This document shows, piece by piece, positions 42,593 through 51,251 of a stretch of DNA of 64,000 bases (position 1 is its first letter; each line of letters starts with the position of its first letter). The DNA is from Streptomyces echinatus. GTDB taxonomy: Bacteria > Actinomycetota > Actinomycetes > Streptomycetales > Streptomycetaceae. Made by a program: the position numbers and the translations under genes. Under the pieces are notes generated by a model, which was given only the letters and a program-made list of their open reading frames with translations, had not been told where the DNA came from and did no database searches. The stretch is from NCBI RefSeq assembly GCF_014203595.1, contig NZ_JACHJK010000008.1:372001-436000 (forward strand), read 5' to 3'.

Positions 42593-42631
42593 CACCGGGG
42601 GCGCCCCCTGTCACAGGGGGCGCCCCCGGTG
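42593..42631 (-). terminator. Terminator of pyk
   Basis: An 18-bp perfect stem (42593-42610 with 42614-42631), 3-nt loop TCA, located 14 nt past the pyk stop codon. Confidence 0.85.
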
Positions 42632-42644
42632 CCGTTCAGGGCCT

Positions 42645-44072
42645 CTACTTGCTCTGGCCGCCCAGGTGGTGGACGCGGAGCATGTTGGTGGTGCCGGGGA
42701 CCCCGGGGGGCGAGCCGGCGGTGATGATGACGGTGTCACCCGCGTCGAACCGGCCGAGCCGGGCGATCTCCTGGTCCACCAGGTCGACCATCTCGTCGGT
42801 GGTGTTCACGAACGGCACCACGTGCGACTCCACGCCCCAGCTGAGGGTGAGCTGGTTGCGGGTGCCCTCGTCCGTGGTGAAGGCGATGATCGGCTGGGTC
42901 GCGCGATAACGGGACAGGCGGCGCGCGGTGTCACCGGACTGGGTGAAGGCGATCAGGCCCTTGCCGCCGAGGAAGTCGGCGATCTCGGCGGCCGCGCGGG
43001 CCACCGAACCGCCCTGGGTGCGCGGCTTCTTGCCCGGCACCAGCGGCTGCAGGCCCTTGGAGAGCAGCTCCTGCTCGGCCGCCGTGACGATCTTCGACAT
43101 GGTCTTGACCGTCTCGACCGGGTAGGCGCCCACGCTGGACTCCGCGGACAGCATGACCGCGTCGGCACCGTCCAGGATCGCGTTGGCGACGTCGGAGGCC
43201 TCGGCGCGGGTCGGGCGCGAGTTGGTGATCATCGACTCCATCATCTGGGTCGCCACGATCACCGGCTTGGCGTTGCGCCGGCACATCTCCACCAGGCGCT
43301 TCTGCACCATCGGGACCTTCTCCAGCGGGTACTCGACGGCGAGGTCTCCGCGGGCCACCATGACGGCGTCGAACGCCGCGACGACCTCCTCCATGTTCTC
43401 GACCGCCTGCGGCTTCTCCACCTTGGCGATCACCGGGACGCGGCGGCCCTCCTCGTCCATCACGCGGTGGACGTCCTGCACGTCCTTGGCGTCACGGACG
43501 AAGGACAGCGCGACCATGTCGCAGCCCATGCGGAGGGCGAAGCGCAGGTCCTCGATGTCCTTCTCGGACAGCGCGGGCACGTTGACGGCCGCGCCGGGCA
43601 GGTTGATGCCCTTGTGGTCGGAGACGACACCGCCCTCGATGACGATCGTCCGCACCCGCGGGCCCTCGACGTCCAGGACCTTCAGCTCGACGTTTCCGTC
43701 GTTGATCAGGACCTGGTCACCGCGCGAGACGTCGCCCGGCAGCCCCTTGTACGTCGTACCGCAGATCTGCTTGTCGCCCGGCACGTCCTCGGTCGTGATG
43801 ACGAACTCGTCACCGCGCTCCAGCTCGACCGGACCCTCGGCGAAGGTCTCCAGGCGGATCTTCGGGCCCTGCAGGTCGGCGAGGACGCCGATGGGGCGGC
43901 CGGTCTCCTTGGACGCGGCCCGGACGCGGTCGTACCGCGCCTGGTGCTCGGCGTGGGTGCCGTGGCTGAAGTTGAACCGGGCTACGTTCATGCCCGCCTC
44001 GATCATGGCGACGAGCATCTCGTGGGAGTCGACCGCGGGGCCGAGAGTACAGACGATTTTCGAACGGCGCAT
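42645..44072 (-). CDS. pyk: Pyruvate kinase
   Basis: Last step of glycolysis: phosphoenolpyruvate plus ADP to pyruvate plus ATP. It has 475 residues, standard for bacterial enzymes. Start MRRSKIVCTLGPAVDS; the active-site loop NFSHG, K-V-E-K-P-Q-A-V-E-N with the catalytic Lys region, MVARGDLAVE with the metal ligands, and the SAESSVGAYPVE segment are all present. The C-terminal allosteric domain runs from about residue 340. The gene is monocistronic with its own terminator, and the promoter region contains a perfect 14-bp palindrome. It is divided by only 87 nt from the end of ackA on the same strand. Confidence 0.96.
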   Translation of the reverse strand: MRRSKIVCTLGPAVDSHEMLVAMIEAGMNVARFNFSHGTHAEHQARYDRVRAASKETGRPIGVLADLQGPKIRLETFAEGPVELERGDEFVITTEDVPGDKQICGTTYKGLPGDVSRGDQVLINDGNVELKVLDVEGPRVRTIVIEGGVVSDHKGINLPGAAVNVPALSEKDIEDLRFALRMGCDMVALSFVRDAKDVQDVHRVMDEEGRRVPVIAKVEKPQAVENMEEVVAAFDAVMVARGDLAVEYPLEKVPMVQKRLVEMCRRNAKPVIVATQMMESMITNSRPTRAEASDVANAILDGADAVMLSAESSVGAYPVETVKTMSKIVTAAEQELLSKGLQPLVPGKKPRTQGGSVARAAAEIADFLGGKGLIAFTQSGDTARRLSRYRATQPIIAFTTDEGTRNQLTLSWGVESHVVPFVNTTDEMVDLVDQEIARLGRFDAGDTVIITAGSPPGVPGTTNMLRVHHLGGQSK

Positions 44073-44099
44073 GGGGCGATCCTATCGGTTTGTTTCGCT

Positions 44100-44113
44100 A
44101 CGGAATATTCCGT
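44100..44113. promoter_or_regulatory. Perfect palindrome ACGGAATATTCCGT in the pyk promoter
   Basis: A 14-bp palindrome 28 nt upstream of the pyk start. On the minus strand TTGTAC (44129-44124) and TATTCC (44107-44102), 16 nt apart, could be the promoter; the palindrome would then overlap the -10 box, fitting a repressor site. No binding protein can be named. Confidence 0.5.
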
Positions 44114-44159
44114 CTGGCGGAAAGTACAAATGAGTGCCACACCGCTCAGGTGCTGCTAT

Positions 44160-45371
44160 TCAGTTGTTCTTTCCGACCAGTGCGTAGGTCTGCGTCGCGA
44201 TCTCCAGTTCTTCATCCGTCGGCACCACGGCGACCGCCACCCGGGCGGACTCGGGCGAAATCAGCCGCGGCTCGTCCCCGCGCACGGCGTTGCGCTCCGG
44301 GTCGACCGCCAGACCCAGGCCCTCCAGGCCCGTGATCGCCGCCTCCCGCACCGGTGCCGCGTTCTCGCCGACACCGGCGGTGAAGGCGACCGCGTCCACC
44401 GTGCCGAGCACCGCGTAATAGGCGCCGATGTACTTCTTGAGCCGGTGAATGTAAATGTCGAAGGCGAGCGCGGCCTCCTCGTCGCCCTCGTCGATCCGGC
44501 GGCGGATCTCCCGCATGTCGTTGTCCCCGCACAGACCGAACAGACCGCTCCTCTTGTTGAGAAGAGTGTCGATCTCGTCCATGGACATATCCCCAACCCG
44601 TGCCAAATGGAAGATGACGGCCGGGTCCAGATCACCGGAGCGCGTACCCATCACGAGCCCCTCCAAAGGCGTCAGCCCCATGGAGGTGTCCACGCACCGG
44701 CCCTTCTCGACCGCGGAGGCGGAGGCCCCGTTGCCCAGGTGCAGCACGATCACGTTGACCTCGGACGGGTCCTTGCCCAGCAGCCGGGCGGTCTCCCGGG
44801 ACACATACGCGTGCGAGGTGCCGTGGAAGCCGTAGCGGCGGATCCGGTGGCGGTCGGCGATCTTCGGGTCGATCGCGTAGCGCGCCGCCGACTCCGGCAT
44901 CGTCGTGTGGAACGCCGTGTCGAAGACGGCGACCTGGGGCAGGTCGGGGCGCAGCGCCTGCGCGGTGCGGATGCCGGTGAGGTTGGCCGGGTTGTGCAGC
45001 GGGGCGACCGGGATCAGCCGCTCGATCTCGGTGAGCACCTCCTCGTCGATGACAGTGGGCTCGGTGAAGAACAGCCCGCCGTGCACCACCCGGTGCCCGA
45101 TCGCGGCCAGTTCGGGGGAGTCCAGGCCGAGGCCGTCCCGGCTCAGTTCCCCGGCGACCGCCTTGAGGGCGGCGTCGTGGTCGGCGATCGGCCCGGTGTG
45201 CTCACGGATGTCGCCGGAGGCCAGACAGGTGTGCTTGAGCCGGGAGGTCTGCTCGCCGATGCGCTCGACCAGCCCCACCGCGAGACGGCTGCTGTCCCGC
45301 ATGTCCAGCAGTTGGTACTTCAACGACGAGGAGCCGGAGTTGAGGACGAGGACACGGGTGGGGGAGGTCAC
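44160..45371 (-). CDS. ackA: Acetate kinase
   Basis: Interconverts acetyl phosphate plus ADP and acetate plus ATP. GTG 45371 gives 403 residues; the family start VLVLNSGSSSLKYQL follows after six residues. Further marks are RVVHGG, PLHNPANL, FDTAFHTTMP, YGFHGTSH and MGTRSGDLDPA. The start overlaps the pta stop by 4 nt (GTGA), so both are translated from one message. It works with Pta to turn acetyl-CoA into acetate or, in reverse, to assimilate acetate; acetyl phosphate is also a signal donor. Confidence 0.96.
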   Translation of the reverse strand: MTSPTRVLVLNSGSSSLKYQLLDMRDSSRLAVGLVERIGEQTSRLKHTCLASGDIREHTGPIADHDAALKAVAGELSRDGLGLDSPELAAIGHRVVHGGLFFTEPTVIDEEVLTEIERLIPVAPLHNPANLTGIRTAQALRPDLPQVAVFDTAFHTTMPESAARYAIDPKIADRHRIRRYGFHGTSHAYVSRETARLLGKDPSEVNVIVLHLGNGASASAVEKGRCVDTSMGLTPLEGLVMGTRSGDLDPAVIFHLARVGDMSMDEIDTLLNKRSGLFGLCGDNDMREIRRRIDEGDEEAALAFDIYIHRLKKYIGAYYAVLGTVDAVAFTAGVGENAAPVREAAITGLEGLGLAVDPERNAVRGDEPRLISPESARVAVAVVPTDEELEIATQTYALVGKNN

Positions 45372-47458
45372 TGCTGGGACGCCTTCTCGCTCGGGTTCTG
45401 GGCCTGGATGGCCGTGATGGCGACGGTGTTGACGATGTCCTGGACGAGCGCGCCCCGGGACAGGTCGTTGACCGGCTTGCGCAGACCCTGCAGGACCGGG
45501 CCGACGGCGATCGCGCCGGCCGAACGCTGCACGGCCTTGTAGGTGTTGTTGCCGGTGTTGAGGTCGGGGAAGATCAGCACGCTGGCCTGACCGGCGACCT
45601 CGGAGCCGGGCAGCTTGGTGGCGGCCACGGACGGCTCCACGGCCGCGTCGTACTGGATCGGGCCCTCGATCTTCAGGTCCGGCCGGCGCGAGCGCGCCAG
45701 CTCGGTCGCCTCGCGCACCTTGTCGACGTCGGCGCCCGACCCGGACGTACCCGTCGAGTACGACAGCATCGCGATCCGCGGCTCCACACCGAACTGCGCC
45801 GCAGTGCCCGCCGACTGGATGGCGATGTCCGCCAGCTGCTCGGCGTTCGGGTCCGGGTTGACCGCGCAGTCGCCGTAGACCAGCACCTTGTCGGCCAGGC
45901 ACATGAAGAACACCGACGAGACGATCGAGGACTCCGGCTGGGTCTTGATGATCTCGAAGGCGGGCCGGATGGTGGCGGCCGTGGAGTGCACCGAACCGGA
46001 CACCATGCCGTCGGCCAGGCCCTCCTGGACCATCAGGGTGCCGAAGTAGTTCACGTCCGACACGACGTCGTAGGCCAGTTCGACGGTGACGCCCTTGTGG
46101 GCGCGCAGCCCCGCGTACTTCTCCGCGAAGGCGTCGCGCAGTTCGGAGCGGGCCGGGTCGATCAGCTGGGTGTCGCCGAGGTCGATGCCGAGGTCGGCGG
46201 CCTTCTTGCGGATCTGGTCCTCGGGGCCGAGCAGCGTCAGGTCGCACACTCCCCGGCGCAGCAGCACCTCGGCCGCGTGCAGCACCCGCTCCTCGGTGCC
46301 CTCCGGGAGCACGACCCGCCGCTTGTCGGAGCGGGCCTGTTCGAGCAGCTTGTGCTCGAACATCATCGGGGTCACCCGGTCGCTGCTCGGCGCCGAGACC
46401 CGGCGGGCCAGGTCGGCGGTGTCGGCGTACCGCTCGAACAGGCCGAGCGCGGTCTCCGCCTTGCGCGGGGTGGCCGCCGTCATCTTCCCCTCCAGGGAGA
46501 AGAGCCGCTCGGCGGTGGGGAAGCTGTTGCCGGCCACGGACAGCACCGGGGTGCCCGGGGCGAGGCGCGCGGCCAGGGTGAGGATCTCGTCGCGCGGCAC
46601 CTCGTTCAGGGTCAGCAGCACACCGGCTATGGGCGGGGTGCCGGCACTGTGCGCGGCCAGCGAGCCGACGACCAGGTCGGCGCGGTCGCCCGGGGTCACG
46701 ACGAGGCAGCCCGGGGTCAGGGCGCCCAGCAGGTTGGGCAGCATGGCGCCGCCGAAGACGAAGTCCAGCGCGTCCCGGGCGAGACCGGAGTCGTCGCCGA
46801 GCAGCACCTTGGCGTCGAGGGCGTGGGCGATCTGGGCGACGGTCGGCGCGGACAGCGCGGGCTCGTCGGGGACGACGTAACACGGCACCGGCAGCCGGTT
46901 CGCGAGCCGCTCGGCGATCTCGTCGCGGTCCTCGCGGGCCACCCGGTTGGTGACCATGGCCAGCACGTCGCACCCGAGACCGTCGTACGCGCGGTAGGCG
47001 TTGCGGGTCTCGGCCAGCACCGACTCGGCGGCCTGCTTGCGGCCGCCGACCACCGGGATCACCGACGCGCCGAACTCGTTGGCGAGCCGGGCGTTCAGGG
47101 ACAGCTCGTCCGGCAGCTGGGTGTCGGCGAAGTCGGTGCCGAGGACCAGGACGACGTCGTAGTCGCGGGCCACCAGGTGGAAGCGGTCGACGAGGGTGGA
47201 GACCAGCTCGTCGGTGCCCTGTTCGGCCTGGAGCGCGGACGCCTCGTGGTAGTCCATGCCGTAGACGGTCGCCGGGTTCTGGGAGAGGCGGTACCGCGAG
47301 CGCAGCAGCTCGAACATCCGGTCGGGCCGGTCGTGGACGAGCGGACGGAACACCCCCACCCGGTCGACCTGCCGGGTCAGGAGTTCCATGACTCCCAGCT
47401 CCACGACCTGGCGGCCGTCACCCCGGTCGATCCCGGTCACGTACACGCTGCGCGTCAC
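45368..47458 (-). CDS. pta: Phosphate acetyltransferase
   Basis: Acetyl-CoA plus phosphate to acetyl phosphate plus CoA. GTG 47458 (TRSVYVTGIDRGDGRQ after the first residue), with GGAGTGG just upstream, gives 696 residues. It is the long three-domain type: an N-terminal BioD-like P-loop-related domain (about 1-210), a DRTGG domain (about 215-330) and the catalytic domain from about 375, with RRVVLPEGTEERVLHAAEVLLRRG, AMLSYSTGTSGSG and the C-terminal LIFPDLNTGNNTYKAVQR. It is the first gene of the pta-ackA operon and divergent from pfkA. Confidence 0.95.
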   Translation of the reverse strand: MTRSVYVTGIDRGDGRQVVELGVMELLTRQVDRVGVFRPLVHDRPDRMFELLRSRYRLSQNPATVYGMDYHEASALQAEQGTDELVSTLVDRFHLVARDYDVVLVLGTDFADTQLPDELSLNARLANEFGASVIPVVGGRKQAAESVLAETRNAYRAYDGLGCDVLAMVTNRVAREDRDEIAERLANRLPVPCYVVPDEPALSAPTVAQIAHALDAKVLLGDDSGLARDALDFVFGGAMLPNLLGALTPGCLVVTPGDRADLVVGSLAAHSAGTPPIAGVLLTLNEVPRDEILTLAARLAPGTPVLSVAGNSFPTAERLFSLEGKMTAATPRKAETALGLFERYADTADLARRVSAPSSDRVTPMMFEHKLLEQARSDKRRVVLPEGTEERVLHAAEVLLRRGVCDLTLLGPEDQIRKKAADLGIDLGDTQLIDPARSELRDAFAEKYAGLRAHKGVTVELAYDVVSDVNYFGTLMVQEGLADGMVSGSVHSTAATIRPAFEIIKTQPESSIVSSVFFMCLADKVLVYGDCAVNPDPNAEQLADIAIQSAGTAAQFGVEPRIAMLSYSTGTSGSGADVDKVREATELARSRRPDLKIEGPIQYDAAVEPSVAATKLPGSEVAGQASVLIFPDLNTGNNTYKAVQRSAGAIAVGPVLQGLRKPVNDLSRGALVQDIVNTVAITAIQAQNPSEKASQQ

Positions 47459-47519
47459 GTGTCCCACTCCGTTCCTCATATCGCTCGGTCGCGTCTGTCG
47501 CGTCGTCGGCATAAAAATC

Positions 47520-47535
47520 GCTCACCGAGGTGAGC
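47520..47535. promoter_or_regulatory. GCTCACC-GA-GGTGAGC inverted repeat between pta and pfkA
   Basis: A perfect 7-bp inverted repeat with a 2-nt centre, in the 200-nt space between the divergent pta-ackA and pfkA transcripts and 9 nt upstream of a TTGACA box. It is a candidate shared operator of an unknown regulator of central carbon metabolism. Confidence 0.45.
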
Positions 47536-47544
47536 TGGACCCTC

Positions 47545-47573
47545 TTGACAATACCCCTGCTGCCGGATAAGGC
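47545..47573 (+). promoter_or_regulatory. Promoter of pfkA
   Basis: TTGACA (47545-47550), 17 nt, then TAAGGC (47568-47573): a consensus -35 with a partial -10, about 85 nt upstream of ATG 47659. Confidence 0.5.
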
Positions 47574-47658
47574 GCCCGTCAGGATTTCACCGGTCCGGCG
47601 GACGTGAAAGAATCGCACTGGCTCACCGGCACCGACAGCGAGCAGGAGACACAGCACG

Positions 47659-48684
47659 ATGCGCATCGGAGTTCTCACCGCAGGCGGCGACTGCCCCGGC
47701 CTGAACGCCGTGATCCGCTCGGTCGTGCACCGGGCCGTGGCGCAGTACGGCGACGAGGTCATCGGCTTCGAGGACGGCTACCGGGGTCTGCTCGACCGTC
47801 ACTACCGCACCCTCGACCTGGACGCGGTCAGCGGCATCCTGGCCCGCGGCGGCACCATCCTCGGTTCCTCCCGGCTGGAGCGCGACCGGCTGCGGGAGGC
47901 CTGCGAGGGGGCCGCCGACATGGTCGAGGAGTTCGGCATCGACGCGCTGATCCCGATCGGCGGCGAGGGCACCCTGACCGCGGCCCGCATGCTCTCCGAC
48001 GCCGGCCTCCCGGTGGTCGGCGTGCCCAAGACCATCGACAACGACATCTCCTCCACCGACCGCACCTTCGGCTTCGACACGGCCGTCGGTGTGGCCACCG
48101 AGGCGATGGACCGGCTGAAGACCACCGCCGAGTCGCACCAGCGGGTGATGGTCGTGGAGGTCATGGGCCGGCACGCCGGCTGGATCGCCCTGGAGTCCGG
48201 CATGGCCGCCGGCGCCCACGGCATCTGCCTGCCCGAGCGGCCCTTCGACCCCGCCGACCTGGTCAAGATGGTCGAGGAACGCTTCGCCCGCGGCAAGAAG
48301 TTCGCCGTCGTCTGCGTCGCCGAGGGCGCCCACCCCGCCGACGGCACCATGGACTACGGCAAGGGCGAGATCGACCAGTACGGCCACGAGCGCTTCCAGG
48401 GCATCGGCACCGCCCTCGCCTACGAACTGGAGCGGCGCCTCGGCAAGGAGGCCAAGCCGGTCATCCTCGGCCACGTCCAGCGCGGTGGCGTGCCCACCGC
48501 CTACGACCGCGTCCTCGCCACCCGCTTCGGCTGGCACGCCGTCGAGGCCGCGCACCGCGGGCAGTTCGGCCGGATGACCGCGCTGCGCGGCACCGACGTC
48601 GTGATGGTGCCGCTCGCGGAGGCCGTCACCGAGCTGAAGACGGTGCCCAAGGACCGGATGGACGAGGCCGAGTCGGTCTTCTGA
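47659..48684 (+). CDS. pfkA: 6-Phosphofructokinase (PfkA2 type)
   Basis: Phosphorylates fructose 6-phosphate to the 1,6-bisphosphate. It has 341 residues from ATG 47659, after AGGAG. Motifs: MRIGVLTAGGDCPGLNAVIR for the nucleotide site, IGGEGTL with Gly at the position that separates ATP-using from pyrophosphate-using enzymes (thus ATP), PKTIDNDI with the catalytic Asp, VEVMGRHAGWIA and GHVQRGG. S. coelicolor has three copies; the one in this position is recalled as PfkA2 (SCO5426), whose loss raises pentose-phosphate flux and pigmented antibiotic yield. It is divergent from pta-ackA. Confidence 0.95.
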   Translation: MRIGVLTAGGDCPGLNAVIRSVVHRAVAQYGDEVIGFEDGYRGLLDRHYRTLDLDAVSGILARGGTILGSSRLERDRLREACEGAADMVEEFGIDALIPIGGEGTLTAARMLSDAGLPVVGVPKTIDNDISSTDRTFGFDTAVGVATEAMDRLKTTAESHQRVMVVEVMGRHAGWIALESGMAAGAHGICLPERPFDPADLVKMVEERFARGKKFAVVCVAEGAHPADGTMDYGKGEIDQYGHERFQGIGTALAYELERRLGKEAKPVILGHVQRGGVPTAYDRVLATRFGWHAVEAAHRGQFGRMTALRGTDVVMVPLAEAVTELKTVPKDRMDEAESVF

Positions 48685-48719
48685 GCCCTACGTCACCCGG
48701 CCGGGTGAAGGACCGGCGG

Positions 48720-49421
48720 TCAGCCGGTCCTGCTCTCGACGGACGTCCAGAAGTTCTCGACGATCCCGTCCAGGAAGGTCTGCCCCGACTCGCTCGCGCT
48801 CCTGCTGCCGCCGCCCCAGCTGAGGGTGGCCGCCATGTGCCCCTGGTAGTCCTGGTGCAGCTCCTGCAGGACGTGCTCCACGACGCCCTTGTCCAGCGGG
48901 GCGAGCTTCATCACCGGCCGCACATAGGCCTGCCAGCGGGTCGTCACCGCGCTGTGCAGCAGATCGGCGAGCTTCGCCTCGCGTCCGGTGACGGCGACGA
49001 AGTCGGGCAGGGCGAGGTCCAGGATCTGCGCGAGCGCGGCCGACTGGCGCTCGTTGCCCCGCCACTGCCCGCTCTCCTCCGCCCGCAGATACGCGTGCAG
49101 CTCCATGCCGACCGCGTGGGCGACGTCCTCGGGGGCGACGGCGCGGGAGATGCGATGTTCGCGCAAGGTCCGCGGCCGGCCGATGAGCTCGCCCGGCGAA
49201 CACCACAACACACCCGCCAGCGCGGTGAGTTCGGGGTTGCCGGGCGCGATCGTGCCGCGTTCCCAGGCGATCACGAGATCAGGGGTGACGTACGGCAGCC
49301 CGTACGAGGCACGCATGCCGTAGGCGACGTGCTCGGGCCCCATGCCCAGCGCGGCGCGGAGCCTGCGGGCGGCCGGGGCGTTGAACGGGGGAGCCGGGTT
49401 CGGTTGGGCTGAGTGGCGCAC
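48720..49421 (-). CDS. XRE-like helix-turn-helix protein
   Basis: This 233-residue protein starts at GTG 49421 (an in-frame TTG three codons upstream is possible). The N-terminal part, ARRLRAALGMGPEHVAYGMRASYGLPYVTPDLVIAWERGTIAPGNPELTALAGVL, is a helix-turn-helix of the Cro/CI kind; the rest is helical with conserved-looking GNERQSAALAQILDLALPDF. No ribosome site precedes the start; TACTTT (49436-49431) on the minus strand lies at the right distance for a leaderless message. Streptomyces genomes carry this gene next to pfkA. Target genes are unknown. Confidence 0.75.
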   Translation of the reverse strand: MRHSAQPNPAPPFNAPAARRLRAALGMGPEHVAYGMRASYGLPYVTPDLVIAWERGTIAPGNPELTALAGVLWCSPGELIGRPRTLREHRISRAVAPEDVAHAVGMELHAYLRAEESGQWRGNERQSAALAQILDLALPDFVAVTGREAKLADLLHSAVTTRWQAYVRPVMKLAPLDKGVVEHVLQELHQDYQGHMAATLSWGGGSRSASESGQTFLDGIVENFWTSVESRTG

Positions 49422-49560
49422 CCGGCACAAAGTAGGGGCGCGCGGCGGCGTTGACTACGGTCGGTTCCGCCGAGATCACGGATCGTAGGAACGTACGGGG
49501 TGATCGCGCAGAGTGAGATGGCACTCGGTGTCACCGCCTGTGACCTGGTGTTACCTCGCG

Positions 49561-50388
49561 TCACCCCTTCACCGCCCCGCCCAGCGCGAACCCGCCGCCC
49601 AGCCGGCGTGACACCAGAACATACAAAAGGATCACCGGCGTCGAATAGATCACGGAGAACGCGGCGAGCTGCCCGTAGGCCACCATGCCCCGGTTGCCGA
49701 AGAAGTCGTTGATGCTCACCGAGGCCGGCATCCGGTCCGGGGTGAGCAGCAGCATGAACGGGACGAAGAAGTTGCCCCACATCATCACGAACGAGAACAC
49801 GGTCACGACGGCGAGCCCGGGACCCATCAGCGGCAGCACGATCCGGACCAGGGACTGCAGCGGGGAGGCACCGTCGGTCCAGGCCGCCTCCTCCAGTTCC
49901 CTCGGCACCCCGTCCATGAAGTTCTTCGTCAGCCAGATGGCGAACGGGAGCTGGGAGGCGGCGAAGAAGAGGATCGTGCCCTGGAGGGTGTCGATCAGGT
50001 TCACCCGGACGAACAGCGCGTACACCGGAACCATGATCGCCGTGATGGGCAGGCTCGTCGCGAACAGGATCGTCAGCAGGAACGGCCGGTTCAGCCGGGA
50101 CCGGAACCGGGACAGCGGATACGCGGCGAGGGCGGCACAGACGACGGTCAGCGCCGTGGCGCCCCCGCACAGGACCAGGCTGTTCAGCAGCGGGGTGTAG
50201 GTGATCTCCGGGGTCAGGACCGCGTCGAAGTTGTCCAGGGTGAGCCCGTCCGGGACCCGGACCCGCAGGCCGGCGTGCGGGTCCACGGCGGACAGCAGCA
50301 CCCAGGCCAGCGGCAGGGCGAACGCGGCGGCCGCGGCGAGCAGCGAGACGTCGGCGGCGAGCCGCCGGGAGGCGCGCGTGCGGGGCAT
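49561..50388 (-). CDS. Carbohydrate ABC importer permease (MalG-like)
   Basis: This 275-residue, six-helix permease begins MPRTRASRRLAADVSLLAAAAAFALP. The EAA loop that contacts the ATPase is ELEEAAWTDGASPLQSLVRIVLPL at about 187-210, typical for the second sugar permease (MalG/NgcG class). The start shares one base with the stop of the first permease (TGATG). It is the last gene of a three-gene operon: binding protein, permease 1, permease 2. The substrate is presumably a sugar or oligosaccharide. Confidence 0.92.
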   Translation of the reverse strand: MPRTRASRRLAADVSLLAAAAAFALPLAWVLLSAVDPHAGLRVRVPDGLTLDNFDAVLTPEITYTPLLNSLVLCGGATALTVVCAALAAYPLSRFRSRLNRPFLLTILFATSLPITAIMVPVYALFVRVNLIDTLQGTILFFAASQLPFAIWLTKNFMDGVPRELEEAAWTDGASPLQSLVRIVLPLMGPGLAVVTVFSFVMMWGNFFVPFMLLLTPDRMPASVSINDFFGNRGMVAYGQLAAFSVIYSTPVILLYVLVSRRLGGGFALGGAVKG

Positions 50389-51251
50389 CAGACCTCCGTC
50401 CGCAGCAGACGCAGATGGACGAAGGAGAACAGGGCGCCGACGAGCAGCAGGAGCAGGGCGACCGCGGTGCCGTAACCGATCATGCTGTTCTGGAAGGCCT
50501 GCTCGTACATGAACAGCGGCAGCGTCTGGCTCCGGTCCCCGGGGCCGCCCCGGGTCATCACCCAGATCAGCCCGAAGACGGAGAGCGTCTGGAGGGTGTT
50601 GAGCATGAGGTTGGTGCCGATGGAGCGGCGGATCATCGGCAGCGTGATGTGCCACAGCCGCCGCCACCCGCCGGCCCCGTCCACCTCGGCGGCCTCCGTG
50701 ATCTCGGCCGGGATCTCGTCGAGCGCCGCGGAGTAGACGAGCATCGAGAACGCCGTACCGCGCCAGACGTTCGCGAAGGACACGGCGAGGACCGGCAGCG
50801 TGAACAGCCAGTTCTGCCGGGGCAGGTGCAGCCAGTCCAGGATGGCGTTCAGGGTGCCCTCGCGCCGGAAGAACGCGTACAGCAGGAACCCGGCCACCAC
50901 CTCCGGCAGTACCCACGCGGTGACGACGATCCCGCCGGTGAGGGTGCGGACGGGCTTCGACGCCCGTTGCATCAGCGCGGCCAGGGCGAGCCCCAGGGTG
51001 TTCTGCCCGACGAGCGAGGACAGCACCGTGAACACCACGGTCAGCCAGACGGCGTTCAGGAACGCCTCGTCGCGGAAGGCACGGCGGAAGTTGGCGAGGC
51101 CGACGAACGAGGAGTGGGCCTGACCGGTCAGCTGGAGGTCGGTGAAGGCGATGGAGACGCAGTAGGCGATCGGGCCGGCGAGGAAGAGGAGCAGGAGGAC
51201 GACGGCGGGCCCGAGGGGAAGGGCTCTGGCGAGCCGGGGCAGGTGCCTCAC
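50388..51251 (-). CDS. Carbohydrate ABC importer permease (MalF-like)
   Basis: This 287-residue permease starts at GTG 51251 (RHLPRLARALP after the first residue), overlapping the binding-protein stop by 4 nt. Six helices; the EAA loop is EITEAAEVDGAGGWRRLWHITLPMI at about 190-214, and the end of the protein has the paired ATPase-facing helix. Open codons further upstream lie inside the binding-protein gene out of frame and are not used. It pairs with the MalG-like protein to form the channel. Confidence 0.92.
   Translation of the reverse strand: MRHLPRLARALPLGPAVVLLLLFLAGPIAYCVSIAFTDLQLTGQAHSSFVGLANFRRAFRDEAFLNAVWLTVVFTVLSSLVGQNTLGLALAALMQRASKPVRTLTGGIVVTAWVLPEVVAGFLLYAFFRREGTLNAILDWLHLPRQNWLFTLPVLAVSFANVWRGTAFSMLVYSAALDEIPAEITEAAEVDGAGGWRRLWHITLPMIRRSIGTNLMLNTLQTLSVFGLIWVMTRGGPGDRSQTLPLFMYEQAFQNSMIGYGTAVALLLLLVGALFSFVHLRLLRTEV

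Noticed and set aside
45986..47533. Long plus-strand frame opposite pta
   Set aside because: Antisense shadow; pta has three recognisable domains.
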